Below are positions 47,271 through 55,156 of a stretch of DNA of 55,167 nucleotides, in pieces (within the stretch, counting starts at the first letter, position 1; every line of letters starts with the position of its first letter). Made by a program: the position numbers and the translations under genes. Below the pieces are notes generated by a model, which searched no databases, was not told the DNA's origin, and worked only from the letters and a program-made list of their open reading frames with translations. Source of the stretch: Chlorobium chlorochromatii (lineage in GTDB: Bacteria; Bacteroidota; Chlorobiia; Chlorobiales; Chlorobiaceae); the NCBI GenBank assembly GCA_020721255.1, contig DYND01000009.1:1-55167 (forward strand), given 5' to 3'.

Positions 47271-49688
47271 TTACTTTACAGCAAAATTAACCAGCTTATC
47301 AACCACCACAATCTCACGGATGATTGTCTTTTCCTCAAGAAATTTACGAGCTGATTCAACGTGTCGAGCCTCTGCAAGAAGATGCTCCTTTGAGCTTTTG
47401 GCAGGCGCAGTAAAGGTGCCACGCAATTTACCATTGATCTGCACTGCTATGGTCAACATCGAGTCTTCGACCAGTGTAGAGTCGTAGGATGGAAAGCTCT
47501 GCTTGCTGATTGACGTGTTGCGACCGATTGCTTCCCACAGCTCTTCAGTTATGTGCGGCGCGTATGGCGCAAGCAGCACAAGCAGCGTTTCAATTGCTTC
47601 CCGATTGTTGCAACCGGCCTTTTGCAGTTCATTGACAAAGACCATCATTTCGGAAATCGCAGTGTTGAATTTGAGATTTTCCGTGTCTTCACCCACTTTT
47701 TTGATGGTTTTGTGCATGCGCCTCAGCAACCCCTCGGGCATTGGCGCAGAAGAAAGCTCCGTTGCAGCTCCATCGAGTGTTGGATATACCAAGCGCCACA
47801 CTTTACCCAAAAAACGGCTGATGCCTTCAATACCGTTGGTATTCCACGGTTTAACCTGCTCCAGCGGACCAAGAAACATTTCATAAAGGCGCACCGCATC
47901 AGCGCCATAGCGCGTCAGAACGTGATCCGCCGGTATAACATTGCCGCGTGATTTCGACATTTTCTCATTATCCTCTCCAAGAATCATGCCCTGGTTAAAG
48001 AGCTTTCTGAATGGCTCTTTCGTACTGACAACGCCAAGATCAAACAACACCTTATGCCAGAAACGTGCATAGAGCAGATGAAGCACTGCGTGTTCCGCAC
48101 CACCAATGTAGAGATCAACGTTCATCCAATAGCGCTCTTGTTCAGAATCAATGAGGTGCTGATGATTTTCCGGATCAATAAAGCGTAAGTAGTACCAGCA
48201 GCTTCCCGCCCATTGCGGCATAGTGTTGGTCTCGCGGCGAAAAGCACCGTGCTCATCGCTGCCATAAAGCCACTCGGTAATATTTGCAAGAGGCGACTCA
48301 CCCGTTTCAGATGGATGATAGGCTTCAACCTCGGGTAGTTCCAGCGGAAGATTGGTTTCGAGGCGAACGGTTCCATCATCATAATGCTTGATCGGGATAG
48401 GCTCTCCCCAATAGCGCTGGCGGCTGAAAATCCAGTCACGCAATTTGTAGTTTACTTTGCGCTCACCAACCTGTTTGCGTTCCAGCCACGAAGCCATACG
48501 TTCAAAAGCATCGCTGAAGCTCAAACCGTCAAGCGAAATTTCATCGTTGGAAGAGTTGACGCAAACACTGTTTTTATCCTCAAAAACCTGCTCTTGCACA
48601 TCATGCTGGCTTTTGATAACCTCGATAATTGAAAGATTGTACTGCTTCGCAAACTCCCAGTCGCGGCTATCATGCGCTGGTACCGACATAATCGCACCAG
48701 TACCATAACTGATAAGCACAAAGTCGGATATCCATACCGGTAATGGTTTACCCGTTGCGGGGTTAATGGCATAAGAACCGGTAAAAACGCCGGTTTTCTC
48801 TTTCTGCAAACCGGTACGTTCAAGCTCGGTTTTCAGCTTTGCCTGACGGATATACTGTTTTACCTCCACTAACTGCTGTGCGGTCGCAAGTTTTTCAGCC
48901 AATGGATGTTCCGGAGAAATAACAAGATAGGTTGCCCCAAAAAGCGTATCAGGCCGTGTGGTATAAACGCGAAGATTTTTTTTATGGCATGGAAGTTCAA
49001 AATCAATCTCAACACCTTCGGAACGGCCAATCCAGTTGCGCTGCATCTGCTTCACATTTTCCGGCCAGTCAAGCTCGTCCAAATCAGCAAGCAGGCGTTC
49101 AGCGTAGGCGGTAATTTTCAACACCCACTGGCGTAGCGGACGGCGCACAACCGTATAACCATCAGTAATTTTTTCCTCAACCTCCTCATTGGCAAGCACC
49201 GCTTTTAACTCAACGCACCAGTTCACATCCACTTCCGACATATAAGCAAGCCCTCTGTCATAGAGCTGACTGAAAATCCATTGCGTCCATTTATAGTATT
49301 GTGCATCAGTCGTATTGATTTCGCGCGTCCAGTCGTACGAAAAACCCATTGCCTGAAGTGTTTCCTTGAAGTTACGGATGTTCTGTTCCGTCGTAAGCTT
49401 TGGGTGTGTACCTGTTTTAATAGCAAACTGCTCAGCGGGAAGACCAAAAGCATCCCAACCCATCGGGTGGAGCACATTATAGCCACGGCTCCGTTTATAG
49501 CGGGCAATAATATCCGAAGCCGTATAGCCTTCAAGATGGCCAACATGCAACCCACTGCCACTGGGGTAAGGGAACATATCGAGCACATAATATTTCGGCT
49601 TGCTCGCATCATCTCCGGTTTTGAAGGTCTTGTCTGCCTGCCAGCGGCTATGCCATTTTTTCTCTATTGCGGGAAATTCGTATTTCAT
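47271..49688 (-). CDS. leuS: Leucyl-tRNA synthetase
   Basis: 805 residues, class I. HVGH (48-51) replaces HIGH, and KMSKS is near residue 576 (EKMSKSRGN). The editing domain (GVEIDFELPCHKKNLRVYTT, then RPDTLFGATY) near 220-400 is present, and the C-terminal tRNA-binding domain ends at EIVVVDKLVNFAV. It follows pnp after a terminator on the same strand. Confidence 0.97.
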   Translation of the reverse strand: MKYEFPAIEKKWHSRWQADKTFKTGDDASKPKYYVLDMFPYPSGSGLHVGHLEGYTASDIIARYKRSRGYNVLHPMGWDAFGLPAEQFAIKTGTHPKLTTEQNIRNFKETLQAMGFSYDWTREINTTDAQYYKWTQWIFSQLYDRGLAYMSEVDVNWCVELKAVLANEEVEEKITDGYTVVRRPLRQWVLKITAYAERLLADLDELDWPENVKQMQRNWIGRSEGVEIDFELPCHKKNLRVYTTRPDTLFGATYLVISPEHPLAEKLATAQQLVEVKQYIRQAKLKTELERTGLQKEKTGVFTGSYAINPATGKPLPVWISDFVLISYGTGAIMSVPAHDSRDWEFAKQYNLSIIEVIKSQHDVQEQVFEDKNSVCVNSSNDEISLDGLSFSDAFERMASWLERKQVGERKVNYKLRDWIFSRQRYWGEPIPIKHYDDGTVRLETNLPLELPEVEAYHPSETGESPLANITEWLYGSDEHGAFRRETNTMPQWAGSCWYYLRFIDPENHQHLIDSEQERYWMNVDLYIGGAEHAVLHLLYARFWHKVLFDLGVVSTKEPFRKLFNQGMILGEDNEKMSKSRGNVIPADHVLTRYGADAVRLYEMFLGPLEQVKPWNTNGIEGISRFLGKVWRLVYPTLDGAATELSSAPMPEGLLRRMHKTIKKVGEDTENLKFNTAISEMMVFVNELQKAGCNNREAIETLLVLLAPYAPHITEELWEAIGRNTSISKQSFPSYDSTLVEDSMLTIAVQINGKLRGTFTAPAKSSKEHLLAEARHVESARKFLEEKTIIREIVVVDKLVNFAVK

Positions 49689-49706
49689 GATATCGTATGG
49701 ATGAAA

Positions 49707-49740
49707 TAAAAAAAGCAGTACAATGTGAACTGTACTGCTT
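49707..49740 (-). terminator. Intrinsic terminator of pnp
   Basis: On the minus strand a 10-bp stem AAGCAGTACA / TGTACTGCTT (49713-49722 with 49731-49740) is followed by a U-run into the leuS leader. Confidence 0.85.
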
Positions 49741-49757
49741 CTTCAGCGTTGTTGCAT

Positions 49758-51944
49758 TTAGTTGCTTTCTACAGCACTCTCTTTGGCTTTATCCTGTTCA
49801 ATCGCTTTGATTGAGAGCGCGAATTTGTTTTTTCCAGTTCGCGGATCTTTACGGATATCGACCAGCTTAACCGTCACTTTATCGCCCACTTTCAGGTGAT
49901 CGCTCACTTTGGAGACGCGCACCGTGGAGATTTCAGAAATGTGTACAAGACCATCGGTTTTTGGCAGAAACTCCACAAACGCGCCAAGCTCATCGCGAAT
50001 ATCGCGCACTTTGCCGATGTAAATGTTTCCAACTTCTGGTTTGGCGGTAAGATTTTTAATGGTGGCAAGCGCCGCATTAGTGCCTTCGCTGGAAGAGCAG
50101 GCAATCGTGACCGTGCCATCATCAGCAATATTAATTTCTGCTCCAGTCTCTTCGGTAATGCCACGGATTGTTTCGCCACCTTTGCCGATAATCATGCCGA
50201 TGCAGTCAACAGGTACTTTGATGGTGGTGAGTTTTGGTGCAAAATTGGCAAGTTCGAGACGAGTCGCCGGAATAGCTTTCTCCATTTCGTTGAGAATATG
50301 CAGACGACCTTTGCGTGCCTGCTCAAGCGCAGTTTCCAGAATATCGTAGTCAAGCCCGTCGATTTTGATATCCATCTGGCAAGCGGTAATACCATCAGTA
50401 GTACCTGAAACCTTGAAATCCATATCACCAAGATGATCCTCGTTACCAAGAATATCGGAGAGCACCGCGTAAGACGCGCCCTCTTTAATCAAGCCCATTG
50501 CAATGCCTGAAACCGGCTTTCTGATTGGCACGCCGCCATCCATCAGCGCAAGCGTACCGCCACAAACTGATGCCATTGATGATGAACCGTTCGATTCAAG
50601 AATATCTGAGACAATACGGATGGTGTAGGGGAACTCCTCTTGTGTGGGCGCAACCATCTTGATAGCACGTTCAGCAAGATTGCCGTGCCCGATTTCGCGG
50701 CGACCAACACTCCCGAGTCTGCCACACTCGCCAACGCTGAACGGTGGAAAATTATAGTGCAGATAGAATGTTTTATCCTCGCTGTTGGTCAGCGTATCAA
50801 CCGACTGAGCATCTTTCTGCGTACCAAGCGTAATGGTAACAAGCGCCTGCGTTTCGCCTCTGGTAAAGAGTGCCGAGCCATGTGCACGTGGAATAAGACC
50901 AAGCTCAATGGAGATTGGGCGCACCTGATCGAGCGCTCTGCCATCAAGACGTTTCGCATCGTCGAGAATCATGTGACGCATCACCTTTTTCTCAATCGAA
51001 TGAATCTGTTCGGTAATCATGTGCTGGTTCACACAAAGCGCTTTTAACGGGTCGGCGGCAATATCTTCGCTGCTGAAGGTCGTTTTGAAGTGCTCAACCG
51101 TTGCGGTAATAACTTCACGGTAGATAAGCGCTGTCCGGTCGGCACGCTCCTCTTTAGCAAGTGGCGTATAAGCCAGCTCTTTCAGGCGAGCTTCGCAGAG
51201 ATTGCGAACAACATCCGTCAGCTCTTCAGGAATAGTAAGCGGAGTAAACGCACGTTGTGTTTTAGCCACTTCAGCCGCCAGTTCATTTTGCAGAGCGCAG
51301 AGTTTACGAATAGCCGCATGACCAAACTTGATAGCGTCAAGCATTTCAGCCTCTGAAATCTCTTTCATTTCGCCTTCGAGCATACAAACGGTATCGTTCG
51401 TACCGCCAATACATATATCAATATCACTCTCCTTCAGTTCATTCACATCAGGGTTGATCATAAAAAGACCGTTGATTCTGCCAACTCTCACCTCCGACAT
51501 GGCATTCTGGAACGGAATATCGGAGACCATAATGGCGGCTGATGCAGCCAGGCCACCAAGCACATCGGCATCATTCACCTGATCGGAGGAGATGACGGTA
51601 ACAATAATCTGCGTTTCATAAAGGTAGCCATCGGGAAAAAGCGGACGAAGAGCGCGGTCAATCAGTCGGGCAGAGAGAATTTCTTTTTCGGAAGGGCGAC
51701 TTTCGCGTTTAAAAAAGCCACCGGGGAACTTGCCTGCAGCCGAATATTTTTCTCGGTATTCAACCTGAAGCGGAAAAAAGTCCTGATTTGGTGGCGGAGT
51801 TTTTTTGCTTGACACAACCGTTGCCAGCACCATGGTGTCGCCCAAGCGAACCACTGCTGAACCATCAGCCTGCTTTGCCATTTTGCCGGTCTCAATCGAA
51901 ATTATCTTGCCCTGACCAAGATCAATAGCTTTGTTAACAATCAT
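49758..51944 (-). CDS. pnp: Polyribonucleotide nucleotidyltransferase (PNPase)
   Basis: 728 residues. Two RNase PH domains (about 1-230 and 310-540) flank a helical linker; a KH domain with [20 protein letters not shown] (about 575) and an S1 domain ([20 protein letters not shown], about 638-710) follow. It is a phosphorolytic 3'-5' exoribonuclease of mRNA decay. It is the last core gene before the accessory region; the left 57-bp direct repeat starts 55 bases upstream of its start codon. Confidence 0.97.
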   Translation of the reverse strand: MIVNKAIDLGQGKIISIETGKMAKQADGSAVVRLGDTMVLATVVSSKKTPPPNQDFFPLQVEYREKYSAAGKFPGGFFKRESRPSEKEILSARLIDRALRPLFPDGYLYETQIIVTVISSDQVNDADVLGGLAASAAIMVSDIPFQNAMSEVRVGRINGLFMINPDVNELKESDIDICIGGTNDTVCMLEGEMKEISEAEMLDAIKFGHAAIRKLCALQNELAAEVAKTQRAFTPLTIPEELTDVVRNLCEARLKELAYTPLAKEERADRTALIYREVITATVEHFKTTFSSEDIAADPLKALCVNQHMITEQIHSIEKKVMRHMILDDAKRLDGRALDQVRPISIELGLIPRAHGSALFTRGETQALVTITLGTQKDAQSVDTLTNSEDKTFYLHYNFPPFSVGECGRLGSVGRREIGHGNLAERAIKMVAPTQEEFPYTIRIVSDILESNGSSSMASVCGGTLALMDGGVPIRKPVSGIAMGLIKEGASYAVLSDILGNEDHLGDMDFKVSGTTDGITACQMDIKIDGLDYDILETALEQARKGRLHILNEMEKAIPATRLELANFAPKLTTIKVPVDCIGMIIGKGGETIRGITEETGAEINIADDGTVTIACSSSEGTNAALATIKNLTAKPEVGNIYIGKVRDIRDELGAFVEFLPKTDGLVHISEISTVRVSKVSDHLKVGDKVTVKLVDIRKDPRTGKNKFALSIKAIEQDKAKESAVESN

Positions 51945-51998
51945 GGAAATCGTGTTGTAAGTAGTGATAAAAATGTTGCCCGGCGTTTGTCAAGCAAT

Positions 51999-52055
51999 AA
52001 AACAAGTCTTTTAATATAACGATAAAAAATGGCTTCATGCAGGATGCCTTGAAAA
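51999..52055. repeat. 57-bp direct repeat, left copy
   Basis: Begins AAAACAAGTCTTTTAATATA; matches 52536-52593 with three or four substitutions and one single-base gap. On the minus strand it follows the truncated RelE/ParE-type toxin gene. Confidence 0.88.
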
Positions 52056-52073
52056 TTCTATGCCGCTCATCAG

Positions 52074-52166
52074 CTAAGGCTGGCAACGACCACAACAGTC
52101 ATTTTTATAGATGCGGAAAGCCTCCCGAAACTCTTCATCTGCTTCCGGCAAGAATTCGAGGTTCAT
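52074..52166 (-). pseudogene. Truncated RelE/ParE-family toxin
   Basis: The ATG overlaps the antitoxin stop (ATGA 52163-52166), as in intact pairs. The 30-codon frame starts MNLEFLPEADEEFREAFRIY, the N-terminal strand and first helix of RelE/ParE toxins, then meets a stop after KNDCCGRCQP. The remaining ~65 residues with the active surface are gone. A copy of the 57-bp direct repeat lies 18 bases downstream. Confidence 0.72.
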
Positions 52167-52393
52167 GACAACTCGCTTATCGCTTTTTTAAATAATTCGT
52201 TACCAGAAATTCCTTGAACCTTCGCTGCGCGATAATCATCAAGTCGTCTTTCTGCTTCATTCAACCAAAGCTGTTCAACTTCCGACACTGTTGGCTCGTC
52301 TATACTCAAGAGGAGCTTGCCAACGAGACTGCCTCGGGAATGCATGTCCAGATTGAGAGCTTCTGATTCAATTTTTTTCATTGGCATTGGCAT
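52163..52393 (-). CDS. Addiction-module antitoxin component (TIGR02574-like)
   Basis: 76 residues. The pattern LVGKLLLSIDEPTVSEVEQL, then WLNEAERRLDDYRAAKVQGI, matches the short 'addiction module component' proteins that partner RelE/ParE toxins. The module is now an orphan: its toxin (52074-52166) is cut after about 20 recognisable residues, so the antitoxin has no working partner here, though it could act on a related toxin elsewhere. Confidence 0.78.
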   Translation of the reverse strand: MPMPMKKIESEALNLDMHSRGSLVGKLLLSIDEPTVSEVEQLWLNEAERRLDDYRAAKVQGISGNELFKKAISELS

Positions 52394-52535
52394 GTCAGTA
52401 TCTCCTGTAAAGTAGGTGGAAAAATGTGTTCTTTTTCGAAATCGGGAACATTATACATCAAAAAATGCTTGTCCCTTGCTCGACAACTACCATATAACAC
52501 ATAGCGACACATCCTATTTCAACCTCTGTTACTTC

Positions 52536-52593
52536 AAAACAAGTCTTTTAATGATAACGATAAAAAATGGCTTGATGCAGGATGCTTTGAAAA
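52536..52593. repeat. 57-bp direct repeat, right copy
   Basis: Begins AAAACAAGTCTTTTAATGAT. On the minus strand it begins directly after the first 12 codons of the mobile mystery B gene, replacing the rest of that gene. Confidence 0.88.
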
Positions 52594-52628
52594 GTTTGCC
52601 CCGCAATATAATCCAGCTCTAATCCCAT
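52548..52628 (-). pseudogene. Truncated mobile mystery protein B (Fic-family) gene
   Basis: The ATG at 52628 overlaps the stop of the mobile mystery A gene. The first 12 codons, MGLELDYIAGQT, are the conserved N-terminus of mobile mystery protein B, normally a ~200-residue Fic/DOC-domain protein. The sequence then passes into the 57-bp direct repeat and stops after FQSILHQAIFYRYH. The Fic domain is absent. Confidence 0.65.
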
Positions 52629-53077
52629 AATATGCTTGGCATTTCTCGTATTAAGCTGTCGGTTCGTTCTTGAATCGCTTTTTCAACTCTCTCTTGCGAG
52701 TTTTCTTGTGCTTCCAACTTCATTGTGTTCGATGTACGTTGAACAATGGTTTTTGCAAGCTCAGTCGCTCTTTTTTCAATTAAACGATCAAGTGAACCAT
52801 CACGTGGCACAAAACCATACACTAATTGCATATCCAACGCATGAGCAACTTCTTGAAGAGATTTTAACGTTATAGAACCATCTCGTTCCCTTTTCTCAAC
52901 ATCATAAATACTTTGCTTGGTAATGGAAAGCTTGTTGCCTAACTGCTGCATGGATATACCAAGTGCCATACGGATAGCTTTTATCCATCCTGTAGCAGAA
53001 ACTTTCTTTACTCTTTCAAAAATATTCGTATCGGGGTTCGTGAGCTGTTTTTCGATTGGCAGTTGGATGAGTTCCAA
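52619..53077 (-). CDS. Mobile mystery protein A (XRE-type regulator)
   Basis: 152 residues. Central helix-turn-helix of the XRE type (GISMQQLGNKLSITKQSIYD, about 40-60) and the family ending MPSILWD. It starts with TTG at 53077, supported by AAGGTG eight bases upstream (53083-53088). In TIGR02612-type pairs this protein precedes a Fic-family protein B; it is thought to act as antitoxin or regulator. Here protein B is reduced to 12 residues. A GTTGT-TGG-ACAAC palindrome at 53095-53107, just upstream of the ribosome-binding site, is a possible autoregulatory operator. Confidence 0.8.
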   Translation of the reverse strand: MELIQLPIEKQLTNPDTNIFERVKKVSATGWIKAIRMALGISMQQLGNKLSITKQSIYDVEKRERDGSITLKSLQEVAHALDMQLVYGFVPRDGSLDRLIEKRATELAKTIVQRTSNTMKLEAQENSQERVEKAIQERTDSLIREMPSILWD

Positions 53078-53094
53078 TAATGCACCTTGTCATT

Positions 53095-53107
53095 GTTGTT
53101 GGACAAC
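53095..53107. promoter_or_regulatory. Possible operator of the mobile mystery A gene
   Basis: GTTGT-TGG-ACAAC, a 13-base interrupted palindrome immediately upstream of the ribosome-binding site of an XRE-type regulator gene. Assigned by position only. Confidence 0.35.
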
Positions 53108-53174
53108 GATCACATAAATGATAAGATAGCGATAAAGAACTTGCTCATGTAGTGTAACAACCAAGATCACTCAC

Positions 53175-53233
53175 GCTAAACTGTTGGGTAACGAATGCCA
53201 AGAAGCCCTGCGTGACGCGGTTGAGCGTTAGGT
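53175..53233 (-). other. attC-like recombination site (imperfect)
   Basis: On the minus strand, 25 bases after the stop of the 208-residue gene, ACCTAAC (53233-53227) fits the inverse core RYYYAAC and is followed by GCTCAACCGC, a common attC L''-type sequence. The opposite end GTTTAGC (53181-53175) deviates at one position and the inner halves pair poorly. 59 bp long. Probably a decayed or hybrid site. Confidence 0.4.
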
Positions 53234-53258
53234 GAACGACCTTGTTCGACGATTCTTG

Positions 53259-53885
53259 TCATGTAAGTGTTGCGACTTTATCATCGGAGCAGAAGACCAA
53301 ATCACGTATCCGCTTAACGGCGTGGCTATAAGTTTTGGGAAACTCACTGTCGAGAAGACGCAAGGCCTCTTCAAATCTTGAAAGATGGCGCAATACTTCA
53401 GCCTTCATTAACTTCTGGCTGTCGTCCTCTTCAGATAAAATTACCTCAAAGGATTGGAGGTTATCCCGATGTGCGTCGGAAAGTTCGGTAATTTCCCCTT
53501 GTCGAGTGCGGTCATTACCGCGCCACCATAAGCGCATTCTAATATATCGTTCCTTTTCTGCGGTGCTCCCAAACCCTGATTGAAATGCTGCAATGTAATC
53601 GCCCTCTGATGGTTCCTCAGCATAATCCAAATCTACCCATTCGGGTTTCTCAGAATCTCGAGAAAAGATGTCAATCTGCCCGATTGTTTCACATTCATCC
53701 GACCAGAACATAACCCCTTCCGATGGGCTCTTTCTGAGCCAAGGTTCATCGGGCAGCATGCGGGCCTCCCGCTTTCCGTCTGTCCAGTATACTGCACCAA
53801 ACGTATTGCCAGAGGCAATGGTAGAGAATTTGACCAAATTTTGGCATCCGGGTGCTTTTACGATGAGTGTTGGTCCACGTTGCAT
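53259..53885 (-). CDS. Hypothetical protein, cassette gene
   Basis: 208 residues, soluble, no recognised family. An N-terminal beta-rich part (PTLIVKAPGCQNLVKFSTIA, then FGAVYWTDGKREARML) is followed by an acidic middle (WSDECETIGQIDIFSRDS) and a helical C-terminus (MKAEVLRHLSRFEEALRLLD) that resembles a single TPR-like hairpin. It has no ribosome-binding site of note and lies between two attC-like sites on the minus strand, as a single-gene integron cassette would. Confidence 0.65.
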   Translation of the reverse strand: MQRGPTLIVKAPGCQNLVKFSTIASGNTFGAVYWTDGKREARMLPDEPWLRKSPSEGVMFWSDECETIGQIDIFSRDSEKPEWVDLDYAEEPSEGDYIAAFQSGFGSTAEKERYIRMRLWWRGNDRTRQGEITELSDAHRDNLQSFEVILSEEDDSQKLMKAEVLRHLSRFEEALRLLDSEFPKTYSHAVKRIRDLVFCSDDKVATLT

Positions 53886-53905
53886 AGTTGTTCTATTGAA
53901 AATTT

Positions 53906-53955
53906 GGTTAACGGGCGCAGCTTATTGCGCAAGCCGATGAAATGATAAATTGTGC
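53906..53955 (-). other. attC-like recombination site (partly degenerate)
   Basis: On the minus strand, shortly after the 84-residue gene. It shares TATCATT..CA..GG and GCGC-R-ATAAGCT-GCGC with the strong attC at 54289-54355 and ends at GTTAACC (53912-53906). The expected inverse core is decayed (GCACAAT, 53955-53949) and the right half-arm is missing. Confidence 0.5.
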
Positions 53956-53968
53956 ATAGGAAACATCA

Positions 53969-54223
53969 TCACGGTTGGCGTCGAGAACGGTTGTAGAAGT
54001 ACGTGCCAATAGCTCCCCAAAATCCCCCACCAAAGATGCAGATGACTATCGCAATAGCAATCTCCTCTGGTTGAAAGCTATATTTTACGAGCTTACTGAA
54101 TTGAACGATGGCCATGAGAAAGGTGGCGATAACAAAGGCGCGAGGCTCAAGCCAAGTCTTTGGTGGAGACGCATCTCCGGGGCGACGCGTGTAGATGATC
54201 GCCGCGGTCAGCACCGTCAGCAC
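53969..54223 (-). CDS. Small membrane protein, cassette gene
   Basis: 84 residues with hydrophobic segments near 28-46 (AFVIATFLMAIVQFSKLV) and 54-73 (IAIAIVICIFGGGFWGAIGT), ending in the basic tail YFYNRSRRQP. It starts at GTG (54223); an in-frame stop two codons upstream leaves no other standard start. No family recognised. It sits between two attC-like sites, so it is probably a cassette protein. Confidence 0.55.
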   Translation of the reverse strand: MLTVLTAAIIYTRRPGDASPPKTWLEPRAFVIATFLMAIVQFSKLVKYSFQPEEIAIAIVICIFGGGFWGAIGTYFYNRSRRQP

Positions 54224-54288
54224 AATGATTTAATGGCAAATATCGGATAATGTTTTCCAAAATGATTATTCCTTTTCTTATTTACGAT

Positions 54289-54355
54289 GCCCAACGTTTG
54301 AATTCACTGGATTGCGCAGCTTATCGCGCGGATCCTCTGGAATGATAGGTTGGAC
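54289..54355 (-). other. attC recombination site (59-base element)
   Basis: On the minus strand, 16 bases after the 121-residue gene. Inverse core GTCCAAC (54355-54349, fits RYYYAAC) and core GTTGGGC (54295-54289, fits GTTRRRY) are complementary apart from one G-U. Inside, ATTC/GAAT, GGAT/ATCC and GCGC/GCGC pair in order with small unpaired spacers, closing on GATAAGCT. This is the folded architecture recognised by integron integrases. Confidence 0.75.
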
Positions 54356-54371
54356 TTGGTCCGAACATTGA

Positions 54372-54737
54372 CTAAACCAGTTGAATGGCAAGCGAGACAT
54401 CCGCTGGATTGCGCCCTGAACCAGCAATCAAAGCATCGAATTGCTGCCCAAAGGAATGTGACGCGATGACTTTGAACATACCTTGATATTCCCAACGATT
54501 GGTTGCTCTCTTGATAAATACGGGTAGAGGCTCGTGCTGCTTTGCAAGTACTGCTCCAACCAGCGTGGTTTTTGGCCCGTTGCCGCAAAGAATTACGTTG
54601 GGAGCACGAGGGTTCAATCTGGGCGTTATGCAGACTGCAACAACATGCCCTGAAACAGTAGGCAAATAAGCTTGTTTGCTTCCGCCGAGGTACTTATGAA
54701 TTTCATCTCGCGTGTACTCATTTCCGGTCGTAAACAT
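54372..54737 (-). CDS. Conserved hypothetical protein, cassette gene
   Basis: 121 residues. The start FTTGNEYTRDEIHKYLGGSK followed by QAYLPTVSGHVVAVCITPRL, NPRAPNVILCGNG and VFIKRATNRWEYQGMFKV recalls a small uncharacterised family (possibly annotated DUF6697); the RWEYQG strand and preceding basic residues give it a look of nucleic-acid-binding SRA/EVE-like beta folds. That likeness is an impression, not a proven match. It lies in its own apparent cassette, between the attC at 54914-54990 and the one at 54289-54355. Confidence 0.6.
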   Translation of the reverse strand: MFTTGNEYTRDEIHKYLGGSKQAYLPTVSGHVVAVCITPRLNPRAPNVILCGNGPKTTLVGAVLAKQHEPLPVFIKRATNRWEYQGMFKVIASHSFGQQFDALIAGSGRNPADVSLAIQLV

Positions 54738-54913
54738 ATAATGCTATTCTTGAAATTGAAATAGCCATATGACGAACGCTGTGTTCTTCTTCCGTTTCAT
54801 CATTTAGACCAAAAGAATTGAAATTACATTTAGGAATACGCGCTTTTCAACTTTTGCTTGCTCTTTCTTTCCAACTCAAAATCCTCGATGGAAATAGCCT
54901 TAGATCTTTTGTT

Positions 54914-54990
54914 AGTCAACACCAGTCAATATCCCATTATACATCTCGCTGAAAGTTAAATGCTGGGCGGATATGAGCTACGTGTTAGGC
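54914..54990 (-). other. attC-like recombination site
   Basis: On the minus strand. Inverse core GCCTAAC (54990-54984), perfect to RYYYAAC, starts three bases after the stop of the upstream gene fragment. The opposite core GTTGACT (54920-54914) deviates by one base. Internal TCATATCC pairs with GGATATTGA leaving one extra base, the kind of extrahelical base that orients attC recombination. 77 bp. Confidence 0.55.
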
Positions 54991-55014
54991 GGCTATCTAA
55001 CACGTAGCTCATAT
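54971..55014. repeat. Perfect 18-bp inverted repeat over the cassette gene end
   Basis: ATATGAGCTACGTGTTAG pairs exactly with 54997-55014 around an 8-base loop that holds the stop codon of the gene fragment. Both arms contain attC-type GTTAG/CTAAC ends. Confidence 0.85.
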
Positions 55015-55115
55015 TTCTGCACGAGCCCGTTCCAGTAAGACCACCCCCAACCATCAAGCTTGCCGTCCAAGATGACAAGAGGTGTCAATTCGTCGTCTGT
55101 AATAGAACCGTCTCC
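54993..55115 (-). pseudogene. 3' fragment of a cassette gene
   Basis: Forty in-frame codons, from GDGSITDDELTPLVILDG and KLDGWGWSYWNGLVQKYELR to a TAG stop. The ITDDELTPLV and GWGWSY pattern occurs at the C-terminus of small secreted or lipoprotein-like hypothetical proteins (possibly DUF3192-like). An in-frame stop precedes it at 55116-55118 where sequence of a different kind begins, so the 5' part appears to have been cut off by an insertion. Confidence 0.5.
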
Positions 55116-55156
55116 TTATGTGTTAATATAGATGTCGCCTCAACCAAGGAGACAAA

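Noticed and set aside
51999..52593. The 57-bp direct repeats as attC sites
   Set aside because: Length is right, but neither end has an acceptable RYYYAAC/GTTRRRY pair and the halves do not fold on each other; the genes before them are truncated, which cassette insertion would not cause.
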